A DNA stretch of 64,000 nucleotides from Brevibacillus humidisoli. GTDB lineage: Bacteria > Bacillota > Bacilli > Brevibacillales > Brevibacillaceae. Shown here piece after piece: positions 41,639 through 51,034 of the stretch. How positions within the stretch are numbered: the stretch's first letter is position 1; the number at the start of each line of letters is the position of its first letter. Where the stretch lies: assembly GCF_020923435.1 (NCBI RefSeq), contig NZ_CP087263.1, forward strand, positions 2,003,970 through 2,067,969. The letters run 5' to 3'. The notes beneath the pieces are model-generated. The model ran no database searches. It saw only the letters and a list, made by a program, of their open reading frames with translations, and was not told where the DNA came from. The position numbers were made by a program, and so were the translations under genes.

Positions 41639-42340
41639 TCATGAACGGGTGGGTGATGGGATGGACAAAACCTTGCCAATCGGCAGGGAATCATCAGGAT
41701 CCAGACCATTGTATCGGGCAATTCGCTTCCAGCCTTGATTGTTCCCGTAATAATGGCGGGACAGTTTAAACAAGGTATCCCCCTTCTGCACCGTATGCTT
41801 CACGACGTTGGGTGCGGGGGTCGACTTGGTCGGTAGTTGGTTGACTGAGCTGCCCTCCACCTGCGGATTCGCTGCCGCAGATGGAAAATTTTCTTGATTT
41901 TCCACTTGTTCTGTCGGGTGACTCCCTGCGGCTGACAGCTGTTGTGAGTCGGTCCCCGTCTGTACAGATTTTTCTCGGGTCGAGGAGCGATCATCGGATG
42001 GACCCAATGATTTACTCTCCTCAGGTTTCTGGTTTTCAAATGACGTCGAGTCTAATGTACTTGATTCACTCTTCTGCTGGTTCGTGGCAGGACTTGTCTC
42101 GATATTTGCCGTATCTGTAGGGATTGATCGTGTTATCCCGAAGATGACGGCTATGATCAACAGTAAAGCAAAGCATGAGGCCCAAAGGACGATCCATGAT
42201 TTACGCGACCGACCTTCCGGTTTTCGGGCATGCCGCGTTCTGCGAGGCGGCAAACCGCTTGTGGTCAAGGCCTGTCCGGTTTGCTGGTGGGTGCGAGTCT
42301 CCCTTTTTATGTCCGGCAAGAGGCCCTTCCTCCTTTCCAT
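41639..42340 (-). CDS. YpbE-like membrane-anchored LysM protein
   Basis: The 233-residue protein has a basic cytosolic N-terminus (ETRTHQQTG, RKPEGRSRKS), one membrane helix (about 48-70, IVLWASCFALLLIIAVIFG), a long low-complexity S/T/P/E/Q linker and a C-terminal LysM domain (about 182-230: HTVQKGDTLFKLSRHYYGNN, ARYNGLDPDDSLPIGKVLSI) for peptidoglycan binding. Start placed at ATG 42340 after GAAAGGCCGA. Place beside recQ and ypbD fits B. subtilis YpbE. Probably a cell-wall tether; no catalytic domain. Confidence 0.85.
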   Translation of the reverse strand: MERRKGLLPDIKRETRTHQQTGQALTTSGLPPRRTRHARKPEGRSRKSWIVLWASCFALLLIIAVIFGITRSIPTDTANIETSPATNQQKSESSTLDSTSFENQKPEESKSLGPSDDRSSTREKSVQTGTDSQQLSAAGSHPTEQVENQENFPSAAANPQVEGSSVNQLPTKSTPAPNVVKHTVQKGDTLFKLSRHYYGNNQGWKRIARYNGLDPDDSLPIGKVLSIPSPTRS

Positions 42341-42387
42341 TCGGCCTTTCGATGCAGGTATTGGCAAATCTTTCTCCCATTGTACCC

Positions 42388-42942
42388 TTATCTATTTTTC
42401 CGGCGGTATTCTTTTTGCATCAAGATTGCAGAAAAGAAGTTGATCAACGCGTGTGCTGTTATCGGCGGAATCAGACTGCCTGTCTGGTCAAATAGCATAC
42501 CGAGCACATAGCTGGTCACAAAGACGCTGATCAGCAGAACTGGTTTGCCAAAATAGCGAAAGTGAATCACGGTAAACACAAGACTTGTCCAAACATTCCC
42601 GATCAGCGGCTGTACAACACCGCGAAAAAGCCACTCTTCCGCCGCACCGATAGACAGGCAAAGCGCAGCGGTGGGAAGCAGCGGAAGTCCTTGAAAGATT
42701 CGCTTGTTGATTTCCCCATCATCCGTCCAGTGATGAGGGAGCCAGCGATCCATCAAAAATCCGATCGCCGCCACAAGTGCTGCAACGACGATCGCCATCA
42801 AAAATGACTGCCAGCCGGGCATTTGCAGGATGGCTACAAATTCGGGCCATTCATAAAGAAAAATGGAACCCGCCATGGCGATCAACGCCACTACCACCTG
42901 GGTAAAGTAGAGATGCTTGCGAAGGGTGCGCTCATCAAACAT
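42388..42942 (-). CDS. CPBP-family intramembrane protease (YpbD-like)
   Basis: Start at ATG 42942 (MFDERTLRKHLYF), after CAGGAGTGGGA. The 184-residue multi-pass protein has the CAAX/CPBP motifs GAAEEWLFRGVVQPL (EExxxR, about 103-117), FTVIHFRYFG and ITAHALINFFS (conserved histidines near the C-terminus), consistent with type II CAAX prenyl-protease-like metallo-/glutamate proteases. About five membrane helices. It follows recQ by 14 nt. B. subtilis ypbD is in the same spot. Substrate unknown. Confidence 0.85.
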   Translation of the reverse strand: MFDERTLRKHLYFTQVVVALIAMAGSIFLYEWPEFVAILQMPGWQSFLMAIVVAALVAAIGFLMDRWLPHHWTDDGEINKRIFQGLPLLPTAALCLSIGAAEEWLFRGVVQPLIGNVWTSLVFTVIHFRYFGKPVLLISVFVTSYVLGMLFDQTGSLIPPITAHALINFFSAILMQKEYRRKNR

Positions 42943-42956
42943 TTCCCACTCCTGTC

Positions 42957-44540
42957 TCACTTTTGACCACCTATCGCCATTTTTTCTCCTAGCAGCTCTG
43001 CCAATGCCTGCTCCAAGCGCCACTCCTCCACCGGTTCCCGTACGTCCGCTTGGGTTGGAAGGCAGAAAAACGAACGATCCAGCCCACAAGAAGAGCAGCA
43101 GCTGATGTCGTAATCAGCTGCACCATCCTCGCCAAAGTAGCCGCTGATCTGCTGCCGCAAACAGCTTTCCTGCTGCAGCCAGGAAACAATCGCACCTAAT
43201 TTTTCCTGTTTGGATTGTTGGATGTTTGAGAGGTGTCCAGTAATCTGGCGAACCGCGTCCGGAAGGCTGACGGGACAGGAATGAAACTGGAAGCTCTCTC
43301 TGATCTGTACAACCTGCTCCACCACTCCGACCCGCTCAGCGTAAAAGAACAGCGCCCGCATCTGATTCTCACCAACGCCCAGAATCCCGTGGAGTTCCTC
43401 GAAAGAGATTCTGCCACCTCTTTCTCCCGCTGCAGCAACCAGTTGGACAAATCTCTCAACATCATCGCCAGATAAGGTCTCACCAGCAATCAGTCGTTGA
43501 TGGATCATGACGTCCTCCGGCAAATAAAGCAGTCCGGCATACCCCGGTTGGCCATCCCTCCCGATCCGCCCTACCTCCTGCACATACGCTTCCAGACTAG
43601 CCGGAAAATGATAGTGAAGGACAAAGCGAATGTCCGGTTTGTCGATGCCCAGCCCAAATGCATTGGTCGCGATGATCACACGAAGCTTGTTGCGGAGGAA
43701 CTGTTCTTGAATCAGTGCCCTCTCCATCGCCTCCATCCCGCCATGATACCCGTGCACGCTGGTGAACCCCGCTTCCCGGCAACACGCCACCACTTGTTCC
43801 ACCGCCTGACGGGTGCTGCAGTATACGATTCCAGACCCGTGCAGTCCGGAAATCAGCGATAACAGATGTTCCTGTTTCTCCCGCTCCGACTGTACATCAA
43901 GCACATCATAAGCAATATTGGTACGGTTTAATTCCTGTTTAACCAGATGGTTGGGAGAAATCTGAAACAGCCGACAGATCTCATCCGAAACCTCGGTTGT
44001 GGCAGTCGCCGTCACTGCCAGGACAGGCGGCGAGCCAAGCGCTTCCACCACCTCAGGAAGCCGGAGGTAATCCGTACGAAAGTCATGACCCCACTGCGAG
44101 ATACAATGCGCTTCGTCGATCGCCACCAAAGAGACACCTCGTTCCTTTAGAATTCTGATCACCGCAGTGTGCTGCAGTTTCTCTGGTGAGATGTATAGCA
44201 GCTTGTAACGTCCCGCCCTGATCTCCTGCAACTGCTGCCTGATTTCCTCGGGCCGCAATGTGCTGTTGATGTAGGTCGCGTCTCGTCTTCCCCGTTGGCG
44301 CAGTTTTTGCACCTGATCGATCATTAAAGAGATTAACGGGGTGACCACCAGCGTCAGCTGGGGCAGAATCAGGGAAGGCAGTTGATAGGTTAACGATTTG
44401 CCACCACCGGTCGCCAATAATCCCAATGCGTTTTCCCTTTTTAGAATGATTTCGATCAATTCCCGCTGACCCGGTCGAAATGAAGAGTGGCCATAGTGAC
44501 GGGCAAGAGTTTCGATCAGCAAGTCGGCATCCTTCCCCAT
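42957..44540 (-). CDS. recQ: ATP-dependent DNA helicase RecQ
   Basis: 3'-5' DNA helicase for repair. Start at ATG 44540 (MGKDADLLIETLARHYG), after GGGGGGAG; the upstream frame overlaps ypbB. The 527-residue protein has LLATGGGKSLTYQLP (Walker A), DEAHCISQWGHDFR (DEAH), VTATAT, GIVYCSTRQAVEQVV and NAFGLGIDKPDIRFVLHYHF, ending EVGRIGRDGQPGYAGLLYL. C-terminal zinc-like cysteines (SCCSSCGLDRSFFC) follow; no HRDC domain is present, as in the short B. subtilis RecS. One base after the ypbB stop. Confidence 0.93.
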   Translation of the reverse strand: MGKDADLLIETLARHYGHSSFRPGQRELIEIILKRENALGLLATGGGKSLTYQLPSLILPQLTLVVTPLISLMIDQVQKLRQRGRRDATYINSTLRPEEIRQQLQEIRAGRYKLLYISPEKLQHTAVIRILKERGVSLVAIDEAHCISQWGHDFRTDYLRLPEVVEALGSPPVLAVTATATTEVSDEICRLFQISPNHLVKQELNRTNIAYDVLDVQSEREKQEHLLSLISGLHGSGIVYCSTRQAVEQVVACCREAGFTSVHGYHGGMEAMERALIQEQFLRNKLRVIIATNAFGLGIDKPDIRFVLHYHFPASLEAYVQEVGRIGRDGQPGYAGLLYLPEDVMIHQRLIAGETLSGDDVERFVQLVAAAGERGGRISFEELHGILGVGENQMRALFFYAERVGVVEQVVQIRESFQFHSCPVSLPDAVRQITGHLSNIQQSKQEKLGAIVSWLQQESCLRQQISGYFGEDGAADYDISCCSSCGLDRSFFCLPTQADVREPVEEWRLEQALAELLGEKMAIGGQK

Positions 44541-44541
44541 A

Positions 44542-45651
44542 CTACTCTCCCCCCTCCTGTGCCAACGCCAGTCGAATCTGCAGGTAGGAACAGCTTTCAC
44601 CCAGCAATTCCTTGATCACGCGTAGTCTTTTGGTGCCTGCCTGTCTGCTCGTCATTAGGATCAATTGTTTTTGCTCTTGGGAGAGGTACGGCGTCACATC
44701 CCACTCCGGACAGTGCAAGGCGATCTCAACCAGATGATCCTCCACCGTTCCCTGCTTGAGGCCGCGCCGCCTAACAATCCCCTCCATATTTACCCCTTTT
44801 TGCAGCAGCCGAAAGGTCTCCGCTGCACTTGCAGAGAGCCGCGGGTCTCGTCCCGATTCGATCGTAGCGAGCCTGGACAGCAGGGGATATCGCCCTTCCT
44901 CATTCTCCAGCACTTCCCGGTAGATCCTGGTCAAAAGGTACTTCATCTTGATCTGAACCAACAGCAGCGGTTCGTCCATATGATAGGCGATCTGCTCCTG
45001 TGTATAGCCCACCTGTGTCACACCCGACAACTGGTCTGCAAAGAGACGCTGCAGAGTTACGTCGTAGGAGGCAAGCACGGCGAGCAGTTCATGGTATAGC
45101 TGGCTGGACGACAAGTGTTCTCTCGTCTGGGGATGATGCAATTGACGTTTCACCCACGCTTGAATCTGCCGGCGCTGCACTACCGGGTAAAACGAAGGCT
45201 GTCGATAGCGCAAGTGAGAGATCGTCTGGATCAGCAAGTGCAGCCGCATCCAAAATGTATCCACCCTCTCGGCGTAAGCGATGCCATTCAGCGGCTTCAA
45301 CCAGCGCTCAAGCTGGTAGCGCTGCCTGCCTGAAAGCCACTGTTCGCGTCCGTCTGAAGTAATCTCAAACGTGAACTGGCGACTTCGACTGCCTGTCTTT
45401 TTTAACGACATCCAACCCATTCTTAAAAAATATGTAACAAAATCTTGCCAGTTCTCTTTCAAAAAACTTGGAATCAGCCGATAATAGGGATGAAGTCGAT
45501 AATGATGAACATCCTGAATGGTTTGGTTTGCTTTTCGGCCAACCAGTATATAGTAAAGCGACTGGGGTGTACGTTCCCCCATCAGCGGTAGAAGACCGCC
45601 CAGCACCACCGTAGCCAGAACATCAAACTCACGTTCAGACAGTTGTTTCAT
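44542..45651 (-). CDS. YpbB-like helix-turn-helix domain protein
   Basis: The 369-residue mostly helical protein ends with the region that pairs with RecQ operons in Bacillales: LLQKGVNMEGIVRRRGLKQG and TVEDHLVEIALHCPEWDVTP, a helicase-associated helix-turn-helix motif, and KRLRVIKELLGESCSYLQIRLAL. N-terminal half has AERVDTFWMRLHLL and many basic residues. ATG at 45651. Sits directly upstream of recQ, 1 nt apart. Likely a RecQ partner or regulator (inference from conserved coupling). Function unproven. Confidence 0.83.
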   Translation of the reverse strand: MKQLSEREFDVLATVVLGGLLPLMGERTPQSLYYILVGRKANQTIQDVHHYRLHPYYRLIPSFLKENWQDFVTYFLRMGWMSLKKTGSRSRQFTFEITSDGREQWLSGRQRYQLERWLKPLNGIAYAERVDTFWMRLHLLIQTISHLRYRQPSFYPVVQRRQIQAWVKRQLHHPQTREHLSSSQLYHELLAVLASYDVTLQRLFADQLSGVTQVGYTQEQIAYHMDEPLLLVQIKMKYLLTRIYREVLENEEGRYPLLSRLATIESGRDPRLSASAAETFRLLQKGVNMEGIVRRRGLKQGTVEDHLVEIALHCPEWDVTPYLSQEQKQLILMTSRQAGTKRLRVIKELLGESCSYLQIRLALAQEGGE

Positions 45652-45735
45652 CCTTGACTCCTTTCCTGCATGTACATGTACAGAAATGATCGCAGCATCT
45701 GCAAAACCGAACGAGTTCCGAGACGGAGGCGAATC

Positions 45736-46659
45736 ATGGCAAGATTGAAAAAATCAGATTACTTACTTACCTACATGATCATCATAACATTTGCCTGTTT
45801 TGTCGGAGGATTTTTTTTGGGCGCAAATGTGATGAAAGCGAGAATGAGCACAGAACTGGAAACAGCGACGAAAGCAGAACGAGAAAAGGCTTTTCGTGAA
45901 TTGATGCTAAAAGAACAGAAGCTGTATCGCGAACAAGATTTTGTCAGCTTTTATTATGGTGTCTATCTTCCGTTGGAAGAGTTTCGCAATTCCCATTTCC
46001 GCTATCTGGCCAACCTGCAGGACAAGCCTCGCGCCGAACAGCTTGAGATAAGCGAAGAGATGAAAAAAGTGGTTGAAAAGCACCGTAAGGAAGCAGAAAA
46101 CGGGCTGGTTCCCAGCACCTCTCCTCTGCTGGTAAAAGCCAAAACGGAGTATATCAACAGCTTGAAGGCATATAATGATGGTATTGAACAAGTATTGGAC
46201 AAAAATAATCTGCATGCTTTTAGCGCCGAGGAGATAGCAGCCGGACGTCATCTGGCTCCATTTTATTCACTGTGGCTGCGAGGACAAGCTGATCTGTACA
46301 AAGCAATAGCCTTATGGGAGTCAGCGTACATCACCAACAAGGAAATCCCGGATACCGTACCCACTGCTATCGATCTCAATCAATGGAAGTCGTACTCTTT
46401 CCACTTCCGCAATTATTTGGCTGCCGAGTATCTGACCAAACAGCCTGCGATTACCAGCTATAACCCAGAGGACTTGACGGCTCGCCTCGATTCTGTCATA
46501 CTCACCAATCAGGCAGTATCTCTCGGTTGGGATGACATCCCCTATGCCATTCGTGTTCTAAACGCGACAAATGCGGTACGCAAGGGTGACTACCGCTCGC
46601 TGCGGGATCGCCTTTACTCAGATGTAAGAACACCAGAGATGCCGATTTTCACAGAATAA
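45736..46659 (+). CDS. Unknown membrane-anchored coiled-coil-like protein
   Basis: Not recognised. Start placed at ATG 45736 (MARLKKSDY), 8 nt after GGAGGCGA. The 307-residue protein has one membrane helix (about 12-32, MIIITFACFVGGFFLGANVM) and a large extracytoplasmic, mainly helical part with amphipathic stretches (ATKAEREKAFRELMLKEQKL; LEISEEMKKVVEKHRKEAEN) and a charged QA/E-rich pattern. No cysteines in the outside part. Divergent from ypbB, upstream of fer by about 100 nt; it may share regulation with fer. It resembles sporulation membrane proteins in layout only. Confidence 0.75.
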   Translation: MARLKKSDYLLTYMIIITFACFVGGFFLGANVMKARMSTELETATKAEREKAFRELMLKEQKLYREQDFVSFYYGVYLPLEEFRNSHFRYLANLQDKPRAEQLEISEEMKKVVEKHRKEAENGLVPSTSPLLVKAKTEYINSLKAYNDGIEQVLDKNNLHAFSAEEIAAGRHLAPFYSLWLRGQADLYKAIALWESAYITNKEIPDTVPTAIDLNQWKSYSFHFRNYLAAEYLTKQPAITSYNPEDLTARLDSVILTNQAVSLGWDDIPYAIRVLNATNAVRKGDYRSLRDRLYSDVRTPEMPIFTE

Positions 46660-46721
46660 GTTCATTTTTAGATGGGATTCATTCTTGAAATCTTGGTTCG
46701 CAATGAATAAAATGAAGATGA

Positions 46722-46970
<249 letters not shown>

Positions 46971-46980
46971 CGATAACGAG

Positions 46981-47020
46981 AAAGGCCACTCATCGCGATC
47001 AACGATTGAGCGGTCTTTTT
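46981..47020 (+). terminator. Terminator after fer
   Basis: AAAGGCCACTCATCG and CGATTGAGCGGTCTTT pair with one mismatch and one bulge, followed by TT. Confidence 0.8.
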
Positions 47021-47130
47021 CATTGTACCCCTTGATGTTTGCACCAGATCACAGCTTTTCAACCTTTCTTGTTCTTGTTATAATGGGGAAGGTTTTAACA
47101 GTCGACCGCAAAATGAAGGAGGAGGATTCC

Positions 47131-47628
47131 ATGTCGTTTTCCAACAAAGTAGTTGATGCGTTTATTGAGATCCCTACCGGGAGCCAAAACAAGTACGAGT
47201 ACGACAAGGAAGCCGGTGTTTTCCGTCTGGATCGAGTGCTCTTCTCCCCTATGCACTATCCCACGGAATACGGTTATCTTGATCAAACCTTGGCCTTGGA
47301 CGGCGACCCGTTGGACATTCTCGTACTAACCACGTTCCCGACGTTCCCCGGCTGCGTGATTAAAAGCCGTGTGATTGGTGTACTGGTCATGTCCGATGAC
47401 AAAGGACAAGATGAGAAACTGCTCGGCGTACCGGTAGACGATCCCCGTTTCGACGGTGTGCAGTCGATCGATGATGTCTCCCCGCACGTATTGAAAGAGA
47501 TTTCCCATTTCTTCGAGCGGTACAAAGACCTGGAGAACAAAGAAACCAAAATCGAAGGATGGCAAGGTCCAGAACAAGCGGCCAAGTTAATTGACGAATG
47601 CCTGGCCCGCTATCAGGAGAACAAGTAA
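47131..47628 (+). CDS. ppa: Inorganic pyrophosphatase (family I)
   Basis: Hydrolyses pyrophosphate. Start at ATG 47131 (MSFSNKVVDAFIEIP), after GGAGGAGGATTCC. The 165-residue protein has GSQNKYEYDKEAG (19-31, active-site lysine and tyrosine), HYPTEYGYLDQTLALDGDPLD split by the metal-binding aspartates (DGDPLDILV) and DDKGQDEKLLGVP. This is the small family I type rather than the manganese-requiring family II used by B. subtilis. Between fer and the serine operon; followed by a weak terminator. Confidence 0.95.
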   Translation: MSFSNKVVDAFIEIPTGSQNKYEYDKEAGVFRLDRVLFSPMHYPTEYGYLDQTLALDGDPLDILVLTTFPTFPGCVIKSRVIGVLVMSDDKGQDEKLLGVPVDDPRFDGVQSIDDVSPHVLKEISHFFERYKDLENKETKIEGWQGPEQAAKLIDECLARYQENK

Positions 47629-47649
47629 CGTTACATACGAAAGCAAAAA

Positions 47650-47676
47650 GACACGGGGTTGCCCGTGTCCGTTTAT
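47650..47676 (+). terminator. Terminator after ppa
   Basis: GACACGGG, GTTG, CCCGTGTC (47650-47669), then CGTTTATT. Confidence 0.7.
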
Positions 47677-47823
47677 TAGCTGGCGACTATCCTCCATTCT
47701 TGTAAGCTTGGACCACTTGGCAAAAACCGAAAGTAGAAATAAGAAAACAGAGAAGAAATGCATGATTCCCGAACGATAAAATTATATTTCTTGATAACGT
47801 TCCTGTTTTTCCATCATTCTCTC

Positions 47824-47852
47824 TTGACGGCACAAAAAACGCATGATAAAGT
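47824..47852 (+). promoter_or_regulatory. Promoter of the serine-biosynthesis T-box operon
   Basis: TTGACG (47824-47829), 17-bp spacer, TAAAGT (47847-47852) preceded by TGn, so both -35 and extended -10 are present. Transcription starts near 47860. Confidence 0.7.
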
Positions 47853-47879
47853 AAGTAGCAAGTTTCCTTTATTACACAT

Positions 47880-48161
47880 AACGAACGACGATGATGAAGA
47901 TAAGCTGTTTCAAGGGAAACCCTCAGAGAGCCGGTGGTCGCTGCAAACCGGTGGTTCCCGAAACAGATGAGCCCTTCGGAGTTGCCAGACTGAACGGAAC
48001 AGTGTTCCCAGTAGGTTTGCTCGGTTGATCCGTTATCTCGCAGGTCTTTGACCTGACAAGGTTTCCTTCTGTGAAGAGGGAAGCAAATGAGGGTGGCACC
48101 ACGAAAGCAATGCCTCTCGTCCCTCACTACAGTGGTAGTGGGCGTACGGGAGGCTTTTTAT
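47880..48161 (+). promoter_or_regulatory. T-box riboswitch (probably serine tRNA) upstream of the aminotransferase and serA
   Basis: Canonical T-box sequence AGGGTGGCACCACG at 48090-48103. Stem I features: ATGATGAAGA (47890-47899), CTGTTTC pairing GAAACAG (47904-47910 with 47960-47966), CAGAGAGCCGG and the distal CCGGTGG region. Possible specifier AGC (Ser) lies in GATGAGCCC, near 47969-47971. A strong terminator stem GCCTCTCGT... to GGGAGGC and TTTTTATTTTTTT ends at 48161 and can compete with the T-box antiterminator. Downstream genes make serine, so tRNA-Ser sensing is inferred; the specifier was not proved. Confidence 0.9.
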
Positions 48162-48191
48162 TTTTTTCACATCCGATAGGAGGTAGAGAGA

Positions 48192-49346
48192 ATGTTTCCA
48201 GACAAACAAATTTTGCGAATTCCGGGTCCAACCCCCATCCCGCCTCGTATTCAACAGGCGATGAACCGTCCGATGGTCGGACATCGCAGCGGTCAATTCT
48301 CCGCCCTGTTGGCAGATACGGCGAAACGACTGAAGCCCTTGTTCGGCACAGAGCAAGATGTCTACATCCTGACCGGAAGCGGCACCAGCGCCTTGGAAAT
48401 GGGTGTAGTCAATACCGTGCAACCCGGCGAAGAAGCTGCCGTACTAGTCAGCGGTGCTTTCGGAGACAGGTTCGCCAAAATCTGCGAACGGTATGGCATC
48501 ATTGTTCATCGCCTGGAGGTCGCTTGGGGTGATGCGGTTACTCCGGAGGCACTTGACACGTTCCTGGACAAACACCCGGGGGTCAAGGCAGTATTTGCCA
48601 CATACTGCGAAACGTCTACCGGCGTCCTCAATCCGATACGTGAACTGACGCAGGTGATCCGCAATAAAACAGAAGCGTTGTTTATCGTTGACGCTGTCAG
48701 CTGCCTGGGAGCCGTCCCTTGTGAGATGGACGAATGGGGTATTGACATCCTCGTCACCGGCTCCCAGAAAGCCCTGATGCTCCCAACCGGACTCGCTTTC
48801 CTGGCAGCCAGTGAGAGAGCCTGGCAGGTTATCGAAAACATGAAGCCGCTCGCCTTTTATCTGGATCTGAAGGCTTACCGCAAAAGTCTGGCTGACAAAA
48901 CCACGCCGTACACGCCAGCCGTCTCACTCGTGTACGGGCTTGCCGAAGCTTGCTCGATGATTGAAGAAGAAGGCTTGTCCAACGTTATCGAGCGACATGA
49001 GCGGATGCGGGACATGACCCGTGCAGCCATGCGTGCACTGGGGCTTCCATTGATGACTGAAGATGCTTACGCCTCCCCTACCGTCACCTCGATCGATCCG
49101 CAGGGCAGATTTGATGCGGAGGAACTGCGCAAGGTGCTTCGCACCCAACACAACCTGGTCGTGGCCGGCGGACAGCAGCATTTGAAGGGGAAAATCTTCC
49201 GAATCGGACACATGGGGTATTGCGAGCCTTTGGATGTAATCACGGTTGTTGCAGCCATTGAGATGGCTCTTCGTCAGATTGGATACGACGTGCCACTCGG
49301 TGCAGGCGTAAAAGCTGCTCAGGAGGTAATGATCAACCATGTATAA
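48192..49346 (+). CDS. Class V aminotransferase (serine/phosphoserine type)
   Basis: PLP transaminase of the serine-glyoxylate/alanine-glyoxylate family. The 384-residue protein has RIPGPTPIPPRIQQAMN at the N-terminus, YILTGSGTSALEMGV, AVFATYCETSTGVLNPI, FIVDAVSCLGAVPCEMDEWG and TGSQKALMLPTGLAFLA with the PLP lysine. ATG at 48192 follows GGAGGTAGAGAG. It overlaps serA by 8 nt and sits behind the T-box, so it very probably supplies the transamination step of phosphoserine synthesis (3-phosphohydroxypyruvate), replacing SerC; no serC is nearby. In enzymology it could also be serine-pyruvate transaminase. Confidence 0.87.
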   Translation: MFPDKQILRIPGPTPIPPRIQQAMNRPMVGHRSGQFSALLADTAKRLKPLFGTEQDVYILTGSGTSALEMGVVNTVQPGEEAAVLVSGAFGDRFAKICERYGIIVHRLEVAWGDAVTPEALDTFLDKHPGVKAVFATYCETSTGVLNPIRELTQVIRNKTEALFIVDAVSCLGAVPCEMDEWGIDILVTGSQKALMLPTGLAFLAASERAWQVIENMKPLAFYLDLKAYRKSLADKTTPYTPAVSLVYGLAEACSMIEEEGLSNVIERHERMRDMTRAAMRALGLPLMTEDAYASPTVTSIDPQGRFDAEELRKVLRTQHNLVVAGGQQHLKGKIFRIGHMGYCEPLDVITVVAAIEMALRQIGYDVPLGAGVKAAQEVMINHV

Positions 49347-50922
49347 AGTATTGATTAGCGATCCGTTAAGCGAACAAGGGATTCAGAAACTGCTGGATGC
49401 ACCTGACGTAGAAGTGGTAAGACAGACGAACCTCTCCCCCAGCGATCTGCTGGCAGTAATCGGCGAGTACGACGCACTGCTGGTGCGGAGCCAAACCCAG
49501 GTGACCGCCGAAGTGCTTGCCGCCGGCAAGCGGCTCAAGGCGGTCGGACGAGCCGGGGTTGGAGTGGACAATATCGACCTGGCAGCCGCAACCCAAGCAG
49601 GTATTGTCGTGATCAATGCACCGGATGGAAATACGATCTCTACAGCAGAACACTCCTTTGCCATGCTGATGGCGGTTGCTCGCAACATCCCGCAAGCCCA
49701 CAAGAAGCTGGTGGACGGAACGTGGGACCGCAAGAGCTTCCAGGGTGTCGAGCTGAACGGAAAAACGCTCGGTGTCATCGGGATGGGGCGGATCGGTTCG
49801 GAGGTTGCCAAGCGAGCCAAGGCATTTAACATGAAAGTGATTGGGTACGACCCCTTCTTGACGGATGAAAGGGCCCAAAAGCTGGGAGTGATCAACGGCT
49901 CCATCGACGACATTCTTCGTGAAGCCGACTTCATCACCGTACACACCCCGCTCATCAAAGAGACACACCATCTGATCAGCTCGGCTGAGTTTGCCAAGGC
50001 TAAAACCGGCCTCCGCATTGTCAACTGCGCTCGCGGCGGGATCATCGACGAGAAGGCGCTCTATGAAGCGATTCTCAGCGGCAAAGTCGCCGGTGCGGCC
50101 CTTGATGTGTATGAAGAAGAACCGCCCGTGGACAACCCGCTGATCGGTTTGCCGCAAGTGGTAACGACACCCCACCTAGGGGCATCTACGGTTGAAGCAC
50201 AGGAAAACGTAGCCATCGATGTCTCCGAAGAACTGCTGAAGGTACTTCGGGAACAGCCCTTTAAAAATGCGGTCAACCTCCCGTCTATACCTGCACACGT
50301 CATGGAACAGGTTCAGCCATACTTCGATCTCGGCGAAAAACTGGGCAGCTTTCTCGCTCAAGTGACGGTAGGTTCTCTGCAGGAAATTACGATTACGTAC
50401 AGTGGGGAACTGGCAGATGTGGATACTTCTCCGCTTACTCGAACAATATTAAAAGGAATCCTCGCATTCCGCCTGGGTGACGAGGTAAACTTCGTCAACG
50501 CCCCTCATCTGGCCAAAGTGCGCGAAATCAATGTAACCGAACAGAAATCATCGCAAAGCCGCGGGTTTACCAACTTGCTGACAGTGGCGATTACCACCAA
50601 TCTGGAAACGCGAATCGTGGCCGGAACCCGCCTGAACGGTTATGGCCCACGAATCGTAAAAATTGACAACTACACGATCGACCTGGCCCCTGAAGGACAA
50701 CTGCTCTATATCCACCACAATGACCGACCAGGGGTAATTGGACGGGTCGGGAGTATTCTCGGCTCCAACGAGGTTAACATCGCTACGATGCAGGTTGGCC
50801 GACGTGATGTAGGCGGAGATGCGATCATGGTTCTCACCGTTGACAAGGCGCTCTCTGCAGAATTATTGGATACGCTAGGAGAACTTGGTGAGATCACCAG
50901 TGTTACCCAGATCGAACTGTGA
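49339..50922 (+). CDS. serA: D-3-phosphoglycerate dehydrogenase
   Basis: First step of serine synthesis, oxidising 3-phosphoglycerate. The 527-residue long type has LLVRSQTQVTAEVL, GRAGVGVDNIDLAAATQAG, NTISTAEHSFAMLMAVARN, GVIGMGRIGSEVAKRAKAF (NAD site), NCARGGIIDEKALYEAIL (catalytic region), TPHLGAST, an intervening domain (about 320-445), then a C-terminal ACT domain (about 452-527; LLYIHHNDRPGVIGRVGSIL), the usual serine feedback site. ATG at 49339 overlaps the aminotransferase stop by 8 nt. Full length. Confidence 0.96.
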   Translation: MYKVLISDPLSEQGIQKLLDAPDVEVVRQTNLSPSDLLAVIGEYDALLVRSQTQVTAEVLAAGKRLKAVGRAGVGVDNIDLAAATQAGIVVINAPDGNTISTAEHSFAMLMAVARNIPQAHKKLVDGTWDRKSFQGVELNGKTLGVIGMGRIGSEVAKRAKAFNMKVIGYDPFLTDERAQKLGVINGSIDDILREADFITVHTPLIKETHHLISSAEFAKAKTGLRIVNCARGGIIDEKALYEAILSGKVAGAALDVYEEEPPVDNPLIGLPQVVTTPHLGASTVEAQENVAIDVSEELLKVLREQPFKNAVNLPSIPAHVMEQVQPYFDLGEKLGSFLAQVTVGSLQEITITYSGELADVDTSPLTRTILKGILAFRLGDEVNFVNAPHLAKVREINVTEQKSSQSRGFTNLLTVAITTNLETRIVAGTRLNGYGPRIVKIDNYTIDLAPEGQLLYIHHNDRPGVIGRVGSILGSNEVNIATMQVGRRDVGGDAIMVLTVDKALSAELLDTLGELGEITSVTQIEL

Positions 50923-50943
50923 TGCTTCAAATAAAATAACCCG

Positions 50944-50980
50944 GAAAGTGCCCGGTCGGTGGACTGAGCACTTTTCTTTC
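50944..50980 (+). terminator. Terminator after serA
   Basis: AAAGTGC (50945-50951) and GCACTTT (50968-50974), followed by TCTTTC. Confidence 0.65.
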
Positions 50981-51034
50981 GTCGACAATACGATATAATG
51001 GTACAAGACACCATATCATTGAGAGGAGTTCGCT

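Noticed and set aside
47687-48127. 146-codon minus-strand frame opposite the T-box leader
   Set aside because: It runs through the conserved T-box and terminator of the other strand and has no ribosome-binding site.
49366-50175. 269-codon minus-strand frame inside serA
   Set aside because: It is a long shadow of a strongly coding plus-strand gene with intact SerA motifs.
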